IMG/VR virus record: IMGVR_UViG_3300029258_002312
Span: 1-36,713 of that record
Reading direction: 5' to 3' (one strand)
Length of the DNA stretch: 36,713 nt
Source of the DNA: a virus
Shown here: positions 8,662 through 17,939 of the stretch, piece after piece
Layout: every line of letters begins with the position of its first letter
Position numbering within the stretch: the first letter of the stretch is position 1
The notes under the pieces: model-generated
Database searches by the model: none
What the model saw: only the letters and a program-made list of their open reading frames with translations
Told to the model about the DNA's origin: nothing
Program-made: the position numbers and the translations under genes

Positions 8662-10266
8662 TTAATCTTCTCCAAATAATAGTTGACTTAATCCTGCCCC
8701 AGCCATTGGTGATAACGCTCTATAAGCAGCTGGGCGAGAACCGTATTTCGCCAATCCTGCTGCCATTCGCGATGGAAGAAATGGTTTTAAAAGAGAAGAA
8801 ATCCCGTGAACTGTTGTGCCACCAGCTCCCGCTAGGCTGGCTTTATGAGCTGACATGCCCATTTTATCAATTGGCAACTCTCCCACTGCTGCAAGTCGTC
8901 CCATTTTGTATAATTGACTTTCAATACCAGGCGTCATAATTCTTGAATATAAAGGGGCGTGGTTTTTTGATAAGTCAGAAAATATATCCCATAAATCCTG
9001 AGGATTAGTTAAATTCCTTCCAGTTCTACTAATTTTTTGAGCCCCTTTGAAATGCTCATAAAGTATTAGATTCTTCTCATTTGGATTAAGTTTATTTACA
9101 ACAGGTTGGTTGCTTTCAATTAATTTGTAGGCATCATCTGGTGGATATTCATTTTTAATAATTCTGTTATAAATATTTTTATTTTGATAAGGAACTACAT
9201 TCTCTCTATGAAACTTATTGGCATCAACAAGTTTATCCATTACAGATTGGTTTCCTGTTTTTGCTGCTGCTTCTTCTGTATCCTCTAGTAACCCTCTTTT
9301 TAATAACCCATAAACTGAAGCACGCATTAAGTCGCCTTTATTACTTGCATTCGCAGCTTGTTCACCTGTTTTTATTAAAAAATTATGTACATCTTTAAAA
9401 TTAAGAGCTCCACGCAATGGTTGTTTTTTCGATAAATCAATCCAATCAGCAATATTATTTAATTCTTTGTGCATATCTTTAATTCTTACGCCAAAATCCC
9501 CTTTTGATTTATTTATAGCTTCTGCTGTATTAGCGAAATTCTTGGCATTTAATATGAAGTTGTTATCTTTTGCCAAATTATGCATTGAATTATAATTTAC
9601 TTTATCTTGAGATTTTGCCTCATTGTAATCATTGCTAACTATACCTTTTAATTCGCTTGGAATATCCTTAGGATGCGTTCCTTGTAATAAGTCACCCATT
9701 ATGGCATTAGCATATTGACCGCTTCTTGTAAGCATCGCTGCTGGTAACAAAGACGCTAAAGCTGCACCAGCTGCACCCGTATAAGGGTGCCGTGGGCTAT
9801 CTGCTGCCCCTAATGTACCCCAACCTGCGACACTACCAGCAAGTCTTGGAGTAAGCCACTGCATTCCCTCAGGAACTCCTGCAATTGGTGCTTCACTAGC
9901 TAATGCTGGAATTAACCCCTTGGCTACTCCACCTAAACCTTCTCCAATTAAGCCTGCTGCACCATAACCACTTAATTGCCCAAGTCTTCCTGCTAAACCT
10001 GGGACATCTTGTGCCCTTGGCACAGTTACTTGCGCAGGAATATGCCCAGCGCGCATTAAAGCATTTAAAATTTCAGCAAAAGGGGCTGCCGCTTGACGGC
10101 TTCCAGCTAAGGCAAATCGAGAAAGCGGCTCAGTAACTTTTCCAACTTTTTGTTCCCATGTTGGTTCTCGTACTTGTTCAGCAGGTCTATCTCCGCCAAA
10201 ATCTAATTCAGGCAAGCCAGCCTGCTGCTCTTCTGTGAAATCTAATTCTGGAAGGTTACCATACAT
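8662..10266 (-). CDS. DNA ejection (internal virion) protein, P22 gp16/gp20-type
   Basis: 534 aa. The N-terminus is acidic with a repeated PELDF motif, followed by an Ala/Gly-rich hydrophobic stretch (about residues 80-190: LAGRLGQLSGYGAAGLIGEGLGG-type) and a long helical C-terminal half. This pattern, large, Gly/Ala-rich and potentially membrane-inserting, is typical of podovirus ejection proteins that build a channel across the envelope. It is third of three such genes in a row, as in P22 (7-20-16). Its ATG overlaps the upstream stop (TAATG). Assignment rests on composition and order, not on a diagnostic motif. Confidence 0.72.
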   Translation of the reverse strand: MYGNLPELDFTEEQQAGLPELDFGGDRPAEQVREPTWEQKVGKVTEPLSRFALAGSRQAAAPFAEILNALMRAGHIPAQVTVPRAQDVPGLAGRLGQLSGYGAAGLIGEGLGGVAKGLIPALASEAPIAGVPEGMQWLTPRLAGSVAGWGTLGAADSPRHPYTGAAGAALASLLPAAMLTRSGQYANAIMGDLLQGTHPKDIPSELKGIVSNDYNEAKSQDKVNYNSMHNLAKDNNFILNAKNFANTAEAINKSKGDFGVRIKDMHKELNNIADWIDLSKKQPLRGALNFKDVHNFLIKTGEQAANASNKGDLMRASVYGLLKRGLLEDTEEAAAKTGNQSVMDKLVDANKFHRENVVPYQNKNIYNRIIKNEYPPDDAYKLIESNQPVVNKLNPNEKNLILYEHFKGAQKISRTGRNLTNPQDLWDIFSDLSKNHAPLYSRIMTPGIESQLYKMGRLAAVGELPIDKMGMSAHKASLAGAGGTTVHGISSLLKPFLPSRMAAGLAKYGSRPAAYRALSPMAGAGLSQLLFGED

Positions 10267-11663
10267 TATTGTAATCCCCTTCTTTTCATTGCCCTTACAA
10301 TTTGCTCCCTTGAATATCCAGGGTATTTCTTTTGATATGCTGCTATTAAACTTTCTCCTGTCGGCAACCCTTGTTTTGACATCTGTGCCATTTGTTTAGA
10401 CTTGAGCGAATAAGGCTTACCTGAGGCTACTGACCATAGGTGCTTATAATTAATATACTTATTGATTGGTGTATCTTGAGGGTTCTGATAGTTTAAATTT
10501 CCCTGCTTGTCTATAAGAGGGTTTTCATCTCTATAATTTTCATACATATCTTCAGCATATGATAATGGAATTGCAGAACCATAAGATAAACCATAACCAG
10601 GGGCTGGGTTTGAATACAAATTTTGCGAGCCCAAAAGCATTTTCTGGTAGTCCAGACTGTTCATTGCCTGTGCACGTAAATTATTTACCACCTGTCTAAA
10701 TGCCCTGCTTTTTAAAGCAGCACTTGGTTTAGACTTTATAAGCGTGTTTAATAGAGGAATACTTATTCTTCCAACTCCTTTTAAATCGCCCATCTTTGCC
10801 ATTACAACATTTTTTGATAATGCCTCTAAATCCTGCCCTAAATCAGTCCAACTACGACCTATATAATTAGCCACAGGATTTCCTTTTGAGATTAAGTCTC
10901 TGTTTTTATATAAAACCTCCATTTGGTCTAATAATGGCAAAACTGCGCGTGCTGATTCAACATTTTTTTGAATGTTTTGAATTTCTTTATTATAAGCGTC
11001 TAAATTTTTACCTTCTGATTGAATGTATAATTTATTAGCCTCCTGAGGATTAAATGCAGCCTGAAAATTAAAAAATCTTTTTTGCTTTAATGATTGAGGC
11101 TCTTGTTCTGCCTGAAGCTGCTGTGATTGTTGTTGAGTCTGTGATACTTGAGGCTGAACTTGCTCTTGTGGAGAATATTGCACCTCTCCACCAGCAGCCT
11201 GAACACCTCGCGCCAGCTGTCCGTATTGTTCGGGTTTTATCGCCATTGGCTGTCCTAATGATGATGTAGGTGCTTGCTGTCCAGCTTGCGGCATAACCTG
11301 TTGCTGTGCAGGTTGGGCGGTCTGAATTGACGGTGTTCCGCCTAACATTTTCAACCCCCTTCTTGTAACATCCATTTGCTGATTTATTTTGTCAATTTGC
11401 GCTTGCGCTTGCTGTGCCTCTGAGTAATATCTCATGGCCTGAGCTGGAAGAACGCTTGCCTGCGCTTTAGCTAATGCTATTTGTGCTTTTTGCTGCAATG
11501 GATAATACTTATTCTCCAATTCCTGATGCTGTGCCAATAATTTGTTCTTTTTTATTTCTTGAGATATAGCAATACCTCTTGTTGCGCCGCCAATCGCTCC
11601 ACTTAATAATGACGCCAGTGGAGATTTTGCCTCAGGAAGCGGAATTGTTGGAAATTTTATCAT
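10266..11663 (-). CDS. DNA ejection (internal virion) protein, Gln-rich
   Basis: 465 aa. Residues 30-190 are very rich in Gln and Ala (for example PAQAMRYYSEAQQAQAQ and a QVSQTQQQSQQLQ stretch), followed by a helical domain. Low-complexity Gln/Ala N-termini are characteristic of P22 gp20/gp16-like ejection proteins. The N-terminal LLSGAIGGATRGIA is hydrophobic. It is flanked by the other two ejection-type genes and translationally coupled to the next one. Confidence 0.72.
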   Translation of the reverse strand: MIKFPTIPLPEAKSPLASLLSGAIGGATRGIAISQEIKKNKLLAQHQELENKYYPLQQKAQIALAKAQASVLPAQAMRYYSEAQQAQAQIDKINQQMDVTRRGLKMLGGTPSIQTAQPAQQQVMPQAGQQAPTSSLGQPMAIKPEQYGQLARGVQAAGGEVQYSPQEQVQPQVSQTQQQSQQLQAEQEPQSLKQKRFFNFQAAFNPQEANKLYIQSEGKNLDAYNKEIQNIQKNVESARAVLPLLDQMEVLYKNRDLISKGNPVANYIGRSWTDLGQDLEALSKNVVMAKMGDLKGVGRISIPLLNTLIKSKPSAALKSRAFRQVVNNLRAQAMNSLDYQKMLLGSQNLYSNPAPGYGLSYGSAIPLSYAEDMYENYRDENPLIDKQGNLNYQNPQDTPINKYINYKHLWSVASGKPYSLKSKQMAQMSKQGLPTGESLIAAYQKKYPGYSREQIVRAMKRRGLQ

Positions 11664-11677
11664 ATTACTTTCTCCAG

Positions 11678-12331
11678 TTATACCTTACCTGCTGCAAGAG
11701 CATTTTTTGCGCCACCAAAGCCACCAGTTAGGCCAAATCCTGTCCCCATACCAAGCTCTTTCAGTAAGTCGCTAATCCATCCATATTTAGAAACATCTTC
11801 ACCATATTCAGCCATCCCCTTTTTCAGGAGCAAAGAGGCTAAGTTCTTTCCTAAATCAATATCTTCCCCTCCCATTTCTTCACCAGCGCCATAACCCATT
11901 TGGGAAATACCTTTCTCTCCCCCAAGATATTGACCAAAAATTCCGGTCATATTTTGCAGCCACTGTTGCTGGTCTCTAGCAGTTAATTGCTGAGCATAAT
12001 CTGCCAACGATTTTTGCTCTGCACCACCGCCTAGCATTCCTCCCGCCGCTGCTGCCTGATTTGCCGCCCTTATTGCCTGCTTCTGCTGAAATTTTGCTTG
12101 TGGAGAGGTCTCATACCCGCTCATCATTTGCTGATAAAATGCTTGCGGGTCAGCCATTCTGGACAATCCTTTTTGATAAGATTCTAAAGCACCAACGCCT
12201 GCCTGCTGATAAGGCTGCAAATAACTTTGTGCCTGCTCGTAATAACCAGGCAATTTTTTTTGAGCCTCTTCAATTGCTCTTTTTATATCAGTGTACCCCT
12301 GAGTTTGTCCGCCGCTTAATGTACCGCCCAT
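11678..12331 (-). CDS. DNA ejection protein, P22 gp7-like
   Basis: 217 aa, close to P22 gp7 in size and order (first of three ejection genes). The sequence is Gln/Tyr/Gly-rich: YYEQAQSYLQPYQQAG and SPQAKFQQKQAIRAANQAAAAG resemble the gp7/gp14 'DNA transfer protein' pattern in which short helices carry Tyr-Gln-rich faces. The Gly-rich C-terminus (GTGFGLTGGFGG) may be membrane-active. A GAGG ribosome site precedes the ATG. Its first 44 nt overlap the end of the GNAT gene in another frame. Confidence 0.75.
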   Translation of the reverse strand: MGGTLSGGQTQGYTDIKRAIEEAQKKLPGYYEQAQSYLQPYQQAGVGALESYQKGLSRMADPQAFYQQMMSGYETSPQAKFQQKQAIRAANQAAAAGGMLGGGAEQKSLADYAQQLTARDQQQWLQNMTGIFGQYLGGEKGISQMGYGAGEEMGGEDIDLGKNLASLLLKKGMAEYGEDVSKYGWISDLLKELGMGTGFGLTGGFGGAKNALAAGKV

Positions 12332-12749
12332 AATCTAACCTCATATAATAATACTTATTGTCTTCAAACAGCTTTCTAAAACCGTAATAAATTGAATAAA
12401 AAAGTGACTTTCTATTACTTTTATCTATCCGCGCTATAATATTTTTATAACCATTTTTTTCTATATATTTTTTTATCGCTTCTTCTCCTAATTTAAATCC
12501 ACTTTTCCCTCTAAATTTAATGAAAATTCCAATATCAACCATAAAGAAATCATGTTTAGTATCAGTTATGATAATAATTCCAGCTATCTCACCATCGATT
12601 TTTAACAAATAAAATAATTTGTCGCCACAAGACAACGTCTTTTTGTCAATTTCTGTTTGTCCCTGCATTATGTCATAAAATATGTCTTTATGTGTTACAA
12701 TGCTATAAATCAAGTCAATATCTTTAATTGTTTTTATTTCAATACTCAT
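12288..12749 (-). CDS. GNAT-fold acetyltransferase-like protein of the virion operon
   Basis: 153 aa with the GNAT layout: beta strands FYLLKIDGEIAGIIIIT and FFMVDIGIFI, then FRGKSGFKLGEEAIKKYI where the acetyl-CoA pyrophosphate loop (R/Q-x-x-G-x-G/A) and helix would be, then IIARIDKSNRKSLFYSIYYGFRK matching the usual N-x-x-S-x-x-x-Y-x-x-x-GF motif. Such GNAT-like genes are common between the stabiliser and ejection genes of podoviruses. The role there is unresolved (virion assembly or host-protein modification). ATGA overlap with the upstream gene; 44-nt overlap with the downstream one. Confidence 0.75.
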   Translation of the reverse strand: MSIEIKTIKDIDLIYSIVTHKDIFYDIMQGQTEIDKKTLSCGDKLFYLLKIDGEIAGIIIITDTKHDFFMVDIGIFIKFRGKSGFKLGEEAIKKYIEKNGYKNIIARIDKSNRKSLFYSIYYGFRKLFEDNKYYYMRLDYGRYIKRRTNSGVH

Positions 12750-13483
12750 GGATTATCAATTTGATATCTTTCAAGGGGATGCTCCACGTGTAACATTGTG
12801 GGCTTATCTGCAATTTCTGGTTTTATATAATATAAATCTAAATTTACAGGATTAGTTAAATCAAACAATTTAAGCGCAATTGTAACACGATTGGTTAAAT
12901 TATCTGTAGGAATTTTTGGCATTTTTACAGTTGAATAAATATCTCTTGTATCATCATTTATATAAACCGCCCCACTAGATGCGCTAAATTCATCTGTCCC
13001 ATCTGCGGTCATATCAAACCCAACATAAAACTTTGCTTTTACAGAGTTTACAGTATTATTTTTTACGCGAGCACTGAATGTAATATTTTTATTTTGCAGT
13101 TTTGATAATTTTTTATATAGAAGCTGATAAATAATAAATTCGTTAGAATTAACGGATGTAATTGATATATTTACGTACCTCTCTGAACCAGTTAGAGAGC
13201 TATCTTGTGTAGAAGAATATGCTGTCGGGGTAATCTTAAAAATCATTGAATTACCCTTAACATACCATTCTTCAACAAATGGACCGTCTACTGTTGTTGG
13301 TATATTTCCCTTTGCCCTTGACCAATTAAAATCAGGATTTCGTACCAAATGGTCATTATATAGCGAAGTATTATTGTTTAATGACTGCAAAATAGAATCA
13401 AACCAGTTTTTCCATTCTATTGTCGGCTTATTATTTTCTAAAACGTTATCATGTATTGGCGGTAAACTAATAGGGTTTGGCAT
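12746..13483 (-). CDS. Tail-associated fibre-like protein with carbohydrate-binding-type beta sandwich
   Basis: 245 aa. The N-terminus (PNPISLPPIHDNVLENNKPT, then WKNWFDSI) is a common opening in podovirus tail-associated proteins. The body from about residue 65 alternates hydrophobic strands (FVEEWYVKGNSMIFKI, NITFSARVKNN, KAKFYVGFDM, VTIALKLFDL), as in carbohydrate-binding-module-like beta sandwiches. It lies directly after the gp10-like gene, where P22 encodes its tail needle gp26, but the coiled-coil character of gp26 is absent. A parS-like sequence lies in its 3' end. Confidence 0.62.
   Translation of the reverse strand: MPNPISLPPIHDNVLENNKPTIEWKNWFDSILQSLNNNTSLYNDHLVRNPDFNWSRAKGNIPTTVDGPFVEEWYVKGNSMIFKITPTAYSSTQDSSLTGSERYVNISITSVNSNEFIIYQLLYKKLSKLQNKNITFSARVKNNTVNSVKAKFYVGFDMTADGTDEFSASSGAVYINDDTRDIYSTVKMPKIPTDNLTNRVTIALKLFDLTNPVNLDLYYIKPEIADKPTMLHVEHPLERYQIDNP
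12780..12795. promoter_or_regulatory. parS-like site, two mismatches
   Basis: TGCTCCACGTGTAACA keeps the central CACGTG and matches 14 of 16 positions of the bacterial parS consensus TGTTNCACGTGAAACA (mismatches at positions 3 and 12). It is within a coding region, so it could be fortuitous. Its interest comes from the perfect site at 23145. Confidence 0.3.
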
Positions 13484-13484
13484 A

Positions 13485-14942
13485 TCATCTCCCGCTCACT
13501 TCATAGTCAATAGAACCGCCTAACCAATAAACAGGTGACTCACAAATGGACTCAAAACAAAATACCCAATCTCTAGCCGACCCAAGCCGTCTATAAATAC
13601 AACGGTGTAGTCTGTCACCGCTTTTACCTAAAGTAGACTTCCTTTTGTTACAAAATAAATTACCACCGTCTTTAGAAAAACTTAGAAAAACAGACGGTTC
13701 AGAATAATTTGTATCAATAGTCGTTTCTGGTGTCTCCCTTAATCCAACACCGGGCACAACATCTAAGTTAACTCTTGTAATACGTATCTTTCGCATCGCA
13801 GACTCTGAAAAATGACCTGTTATTCTTTTTCTTTTAATGGGCGATTTAACGCCTGACTCCAATTCATCAGTATAAGCAAAAGATGAAAGCTCATATATGT
13901 TCGGAGTATTATAAGAGCCAACATAATGTTTATTATTAAAAAAAGTATGGTTGTTTGTTATTCTCCTGTCTCCATTTAACATTTCTCCTTCAAACCAATG
14001 CATAGTATTTGCATCATAAATCCAAGTGTGATTATCTGTTGTAAAATTTAATTGATAAAAAACGTGTCCATCAATTTTATATACAAGAGCATCTGCATCG
14101 TTAATATTTGAATAATTTTGTAATTTGAAATCTATAGCAGTATTACTAATTGGGATAGGCGTTGTTCCGTCCGTCATCATAACCGAACCAACTCCATTTT
14201 TGTCGCCTGAGAGCCAAAACATCTTTTGATATCCTGTCGCTATACTGCCAGCAGATGCACAACCATATTCCAAAAGCAAATTATTATCTCGTCTAAAAGG
14301 AAAATCAGCAGCTCCTGCATTAAACCATACCTCTGTAGCCTTTCTGCCAAATAAAAAAATTCTTCTTTTTAAAACTCTTACACCAATCAAAGTATCAGCT
14401 TTGGAACTGATTTTCTCAAAATCAAGGGCGTCCCAATTTAATCCGTCATTTAGAGCAGATATAGAAAATTGATTTGTTATGGCATTCGTAACAATAAAAT
14501 ATCCATCTAAAAAAGCCACATCGCCTGGGTTAAGAGTAAAGCCTGCTGCCGTAATAATACTGAAAGTAGATGTACTTGTATCATAAATATAACCATTTCC
14601 GCCATCAACCCAAATTAGCTGCGTTTCATTAGCCGTTACACCAATATATCCAACGGCTGTATTGATAGTGCCTAATAACGTCGGCGTCAAATTAGAATCT
14701 ATTCTATAAATCTTGTTCGAAGCGACTGCATACATTAAATCTTTATATGTATAAAGACTTCTAATGTTATTAAGCCCTAAAAAGCTAACGCCAAATATTA
14801 AACCTGGCATTGGAGCTAATACAGAGTTCCATTTTCCCTCAGAATTTACCAACACATACATATTAATCGTTCTTTGGGAGTCTATTTTTGGCTCTCTTTC
14901 AGAGCTAAAGCCGCCAGCTATTTTTAGTTCAGTCTTGGCCAT
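13485..14942 (-). CDS. P22 gp10-like packaged-DNA stabilization (head closure) protein
   Basis: 485 aa, near the 472 aa of P22 gp10. The opening (GGFSSEREPKIDSQRTINMY, then a PGL motif) matches the family's N-terminal 'R-x-x-N-x-Y ... PG' pattern. The body reads as a beta-propeller of seven-or-so strand groups (LMYAVASNKIYRI, GYIYDTSTSTF, DGYFIVTNA, VFYQLNFTTDNHTWIYD). The C-terminus contains the expected 'S-x-DGG ... LG..G....RLG-x-ARDWVF' segment. It plugs the portal after packaging and links to the tail. It is the immediate neighbour of the gp4-like adaptor, as in P22. GGAAG ribosome site before the ATG. Confidence 0.88.
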   Translation of the reverse strand: MAKTELKIAGGFSSEREPKIDSQRTINMYVLVNSEGKWNSVLAPMPGLIFGVSFLGLNNIRSLYTYKDLMYAVASNKIYRIDSNLTPTLLGTINTAVGYIGVTANETQLIWVDGGNGYIYDTSTSTFSIITAAGFTLNPGDVAFLDGYFIVTNAITNQFSISALNDGLNWDALDFEKISSKADTLIGVRVLKRRIFLFGRKATEVWFNAGAADFPFRRDNNLLLEYGCASAGSIATGYQKMFWLSGDKNGVGSVMMTDGTTPIPISNTAIDFKLQNYSNINDADALVYKIDGHVFYQLNFTTDNHTWIYDANTMHWFEGEMLNGDRRITNNHTFFNNKHYVGSYNTPNIYELSSFAYTDELESGVKSPIKRKRITGHFSESAMRKIRITRVNLDVVPGVGLRETPETTIDTNYSEPSVFLSFSKDGGNLFCNKRKSTLGKSGDRLHRCIYRRLGSARDWVFCFESICESPVYWLGGSIDYEVSGR

Positions 14943-14987
14943 TTTACTTCCAAAATTGCCCCCTTTTTTAGGTTGGTCTTTACCATT

Positions 14988-15713
14988 TTAGCCCACAATA
15001 ATTGACTCCTTAGTCCACCCCCTGGGCTTACGCATTAAAATGCCTGAAGCATTTAAGCTCCAATCTGTCTCGGAAGAGCTGCATAAATCGTCAAACATCT
15101 TCTGATATTCTTTTTCTTTTAAATCTGTCCAACTATTTGTTTCAAAAACGCTTGATAATTCACGAGCAATAGCATATCTCAAAAATCTATGATAGTGCTT
15201 TGGAACATTAGTTATTTCTTGCTGTAGCTCAAGATTATTTAAAACTTGTTTTGCATTGATTGTAACTTCATAACTTTTATCTGGGGTGGCGAAAAATGTT
15301 ATTAAAGATTCAAAATTTTTATTGTGTAATAATATTTGAGTAGGGCGCGTATAAGCCTGTGGATAACGAGTTATATGGTATGCCTCATCATGCTGTATTT
15401 GTGTAAGCGGTATATTTATCCCATCAAAATTTAAATAAGCATCAAATATCTCAACAATCTTATTTGTTTTAACATCTGCATTATCATTTTGACTAAATAT
15501 ATAAGTAGCTTTTTGTGGAGACAAGTCAAATACAAACTCATTCACATAAGGGATATAAATAGAGTTGCCTGATAAACTATCTAAAAATTCATTAAGATAA
15601 TCTAAAGCTTCCGCAATTTCAAAAGCCGATGGATATTCCTCTGGAGAATACTCATTTATTAAGTAAAACGCCTTTACGAGTAAATCATTTACCGTTTTTT
15701 CAGGAATAGCCAT
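14988..15713 (-). CDS. P22 gp4-like head-tail adaptor (tail accessory factor)
   Basis: 241 aa from the ATG at 15713, preceded by AGGA at good spacing; a TTG two codons earlier is less likely. The predicted helical fold with EYPSAFEIAEALDYLNEFLDSL near the N-terminus fits the gp4-type adaptor that binds the portal. It is longer than P22 gp4 (166 aa) but similar to versions in other podoviruses. Order coat-gp4-gp10 is conserved. It lies 24 bp downstream of the coat gene. Confidence 0.78.
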   Translation of the reverse strand: MAIPEKTVNDLLVKAFYLINEYSPEEYPSAFEIAEALDYLNEFLDSLSGNSIYIPYVNEFVFDLSPQKATYIFSQNDNADVKTNKIVEIFDAYLNFDGINIPLTQIQHDEAYHITRYPQAYTRPTQILLHNKNFESLITFFATPDKSYEVTINAKQVLNNLELQQEITNVPKHYHRFLRYAIARELSSVFETNSWTDLKEKEYQKMFDDLCSSSETDWSLNASGILMRKPRGWTKESIIVG

Positions 15714-15737
15714 CAGCAATCCTACTAAACATTTTTA

Positions 15738-16973
15738 TTAGCTTACAGCTCTAGTACAATATTCACCCCAGAACCTTGCTCCGCATAATATATCCCAGCG
15801 CATAATGTTTTGGTCGTTAACAATATCCGCCCCTCTGGATAACCGCAATGTAATACCAGTTCCGAAATCCTTGTCTGTAACACTAACAGAGCCTCCACCC
15901 GTCCACATGTCCTTCATTTTAGGACAGGCATAACTTAATGCTCCCTTAGTGAATACTGTGTTTACATTATGGTCATCATACACAGTAACAGGGTCGCCAG
16001 CAGTTAGTTTTGGATAAACGTTTCTGAATGGGTTGTCAAGCGCAGTTACTACTTCAGGGCTTACAGTTACAGAAACATCACCTGCTGCATCTGAATCCGC
16101 ATCAGCCTGAGCAACAAATTGCGCAGGTATATTGGTTCGCTCATAACTTGTTTGTGCAACAATAACAGGATTGGTTACCTCTATTATATCGCCCTTTTTT
16201 ATAGCTCCAACAACTACGCCACCAAAGCCTGTAATTACAATCGTGTTTCCAGATGTTACATCAGATTTGATTGTTAATGTATATCCTGTTTTGCCAGCAC
16301 CAGCAATATGCCGCTTGATACCACTAGTAGCCTGGTACTGAAAATCCATAATTTCTTTTAGAAAATACTTTTCACCAATACCTTTATTAAAGGTCGGATT
16401 AAAGAAATTAACTAGTGATGTCTTTAACTCCGCGCCATCAATTGGGTTTACAATAAGGTATTTCTCTTCTCCAACGGGTATAGAGAGGTTTTCCATTCTA
16501 GCATGAATCTTTGCAATTTGCCCAGGGCTATTAATTGGAGTACCTGGAGTGCCATATGAATAATAAATATCCTGTACCGCTCTTTCGCCAATGTATTGAT
16601 GAACTTTTGTGACAAGTCTTAATATAGACGGTTTAATGTATCTCTCTGCATAAATTTCCATACCTCTGTCACCAGACTGGAATAATGCCTGCTCTACTGT
16701 CGTCCACATCAAACCATCATTAAATTGTTTCTCAATTGTTAATGGTTCTGTTTTTTCTATAATGCCATCTAAGTTGATAACTGGACCTTCTCCGCCAATT
16801 CTACGATTTGCGCGGCGAACCTGTAAGGTATCACCCTTAGCATACACCCTGTTATCCAATTCTCCATCGTACTCTGTTGTTCCGCACTGAATCCAAGGAA
16901 GATTAATAAGTAACTCAGCCAAACCTCGATTTGCAATCCAGGTTAAGACTTTAAATTCATTAGATAAAGCCAT
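15738..16973 (-). CDS. Major capsid (coat) protein, P22 gp5-like
   Basis: 411 aa, close to P22 coat (430 aa). It has the family N-terminus (NEFKVLTWIANRGLAELLIN), the conserved YAKGDTLQVRR segment and a beta-rich insertion around residues 225-320 that would be the telokin-like I-domain. The C-terminus (LRLSRGADIVNDQNIMRWDI) is also family-like. It forms the HK97-fold shell around the scaffold. The scaffold gene lies 27 bp upstream. Confidence 0.9.
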   Translation of the reverse strand: MALSNEFKVLTWIANRGLAELLINLPWIQCGTTEYDGELDNRVYAKGDTLQVRRANRRIGGEGPVINLDGIIEKTEPLTIEKQFNDGLMWTTVEQALFQSGDRGMEIYAERYIKPSILRLVTKVHQYIGERAVQDIYYSYGTPGTPINSPGQIAKIHARMENLSIPVGEEKYLIVNPIDGAELKTSLVNFFNPTFNKGIGEKYFLKEIMDFQYQATSGIKRHIAGAGKTGYTLTIKSDVTSGNTIVITGFGGVVVGAIKKGDIIEVTNPVIVAQTSYERTNIPAQFVAQADADSDAAGDVSVTVSPEVVTALDNPFRNVYPKLTAGDPVTVYDDHNVNTVFTKGALSYACPKMKDMWTGGGSVSVTDKDFGTGITLRLSRGADIVNDQNIMRWDILCGARFWGEYCTRAVS

Positions 16974-17000
16974 AAAAACTCCGCAATAAAAAAATAAATT

Positions 17001-17825
17001 TTATTTTCTACGAGCGCTCAATAAATTACTGACCATATTTGGTAAGTCTTCATTTATTTTTTTACCAGATATTGAACCAGATGGTCTTACTGGGCGCACC
17101 ATTTGTTCTTGTTCAGTCTGTCGAGATTGCGAAGATTGAGATTGAAGATTTTTTGCTGCAAGTTTTGCGTCTAAACGCGCGATTTCCATTGGTTGCCGTA
17201 AAGGAGACATCTTAGATATTTTTTTTATTTCTTCTGGGTCTTTCTTCCAAGCTAAATAAAAATTTTCCAAGCTATCTTCAGGCAATTCACGAAGCGCAAG
17301 TACTATCTCACGTGATAAATACGGCTTAACATCACTGATGACGTCAAAATAATCATCATATTTGTTTTCCAGCTTTTTCTCACGATTGGCAAATTCAAGG
17401 TTCTTTTGCTGTTCAACTGCGAGCTGTTTCTGCATCTCTTGCTGTTCTAACACTTGCTGAACCGCTGTCTGCACATCTTTAACCGTACCTGCTGGAATAT
17501 CAGTAGGTTCTGCTTGTGGCGCAGATGACCATTGTGCCTGCTGCGGGTTCTGCATTTGTTTCAAGTTCTGCATAAACTGATTCTGCATATTTTGAACGAG
17601 TTCCTGCATTTCGCGTTTGTGACGCCGCTCTAATCTATCAATTCTTTTCTTCGCCCACTCTTCTTTTTCGTACTTTTCGTCCAAATTACTTTGGTCGTCG
17701 GCACTATCAGACTGGACTTGTTCTTCAAAAGGTTCATTTGCCTGATTATTTATGCCTTCTTCACCGTCAGTGCTAACGTTTTTATCTTCAAGCAAACTAT
17801 CTTGTGGCTGAACATTATCATTCAT
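17001..17825 (-). CDS. Scaffolding protein, P22 gp8-like
   Basis: 274 aa, acidic and Gln-rich, with a long predicted coiled coil in the middle (RLERRHKREMQELVQNMQN, QQVLEQQEMQKQLAVEQQ) and a basic C-terminal helix (NMVSNLLSARRK), the part that in P22 gp8 binds coat. Position directly upstream of the coat gene is diagnostic. It is the first gene of the second half of the late block, following the regulatory island, so it likely has its own promoter (see 17911-17939). Confidence 0.85.
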   Translation of the reverse strand: MNDNVQPQDSLLEDKNVSTDGEEGINNQANEPFEEQVQSDSADDQSNLDEKYEKEEWAKKRIDRLERRHKREMQELVQNMQNQFMQNLKQMQNPQQAQWSSAPQAEPTDIPAGTVKDVQTAVQQVLEQQEMQKQLAVEQQKNLEFANREKKLENKYDDYFDVISDVKPYLSREIVLALRELPEDSLENFYLAWKKDPEEIKKISKMSPLRQPMEIARLDAKLAAKNLQSQSSQSRQTEQEQMVRPVRPSGSISGKKINEDLPNMVSNLLSARRK

Positions 17826-17835
17826 TTTGATTTCT

Positions 17836-17890
17836 CGTTTTAACCGCTTACGGAGCGTGTTTTGTTAATAATATGACCGTTTTAACCGCT
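17836..17890. repeat. 13-bp direct repeat in the scaffold-gene leader
   Basis: CGTTTTAACCGCT occurs at 17836-17848 and 17878-17890, exactly 42 bp apart. Both lie between the predicted leftward start point and the scaffold ATG. They could be operator half-sites or an antitermination-type leader element. Confidence 0.5.
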
Positions 17891-17910
17891 ATACGTCACG
17901 TTCTCTGAAA

Positions 17911-17939
17911 AGAATACAAAGTTATTAACAGGTTGTCAA
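17911..17939 (-). promoter_or_regulatory. Candidate leftward promoter for scaffold-coat-tail genes
   Basis: On the minus strand TTGACA (17939-17934) is followed after 17 bp by TATTCT (17916-17911). The -35 is perfect, the -10 matches 4 of 6. It lies inside the first degenerate DnaA-box repeats, so binding there could control it. The predicted start near 17904 gives an 80-nt leader. Confidence 0.5.

Noticed and set aside
8529-8939. 136-aa plus-strand reading frame
   Set aside because: It is antisense to two well-supported tail/ejection genes, has no ribosome site and has no sensible protein character.
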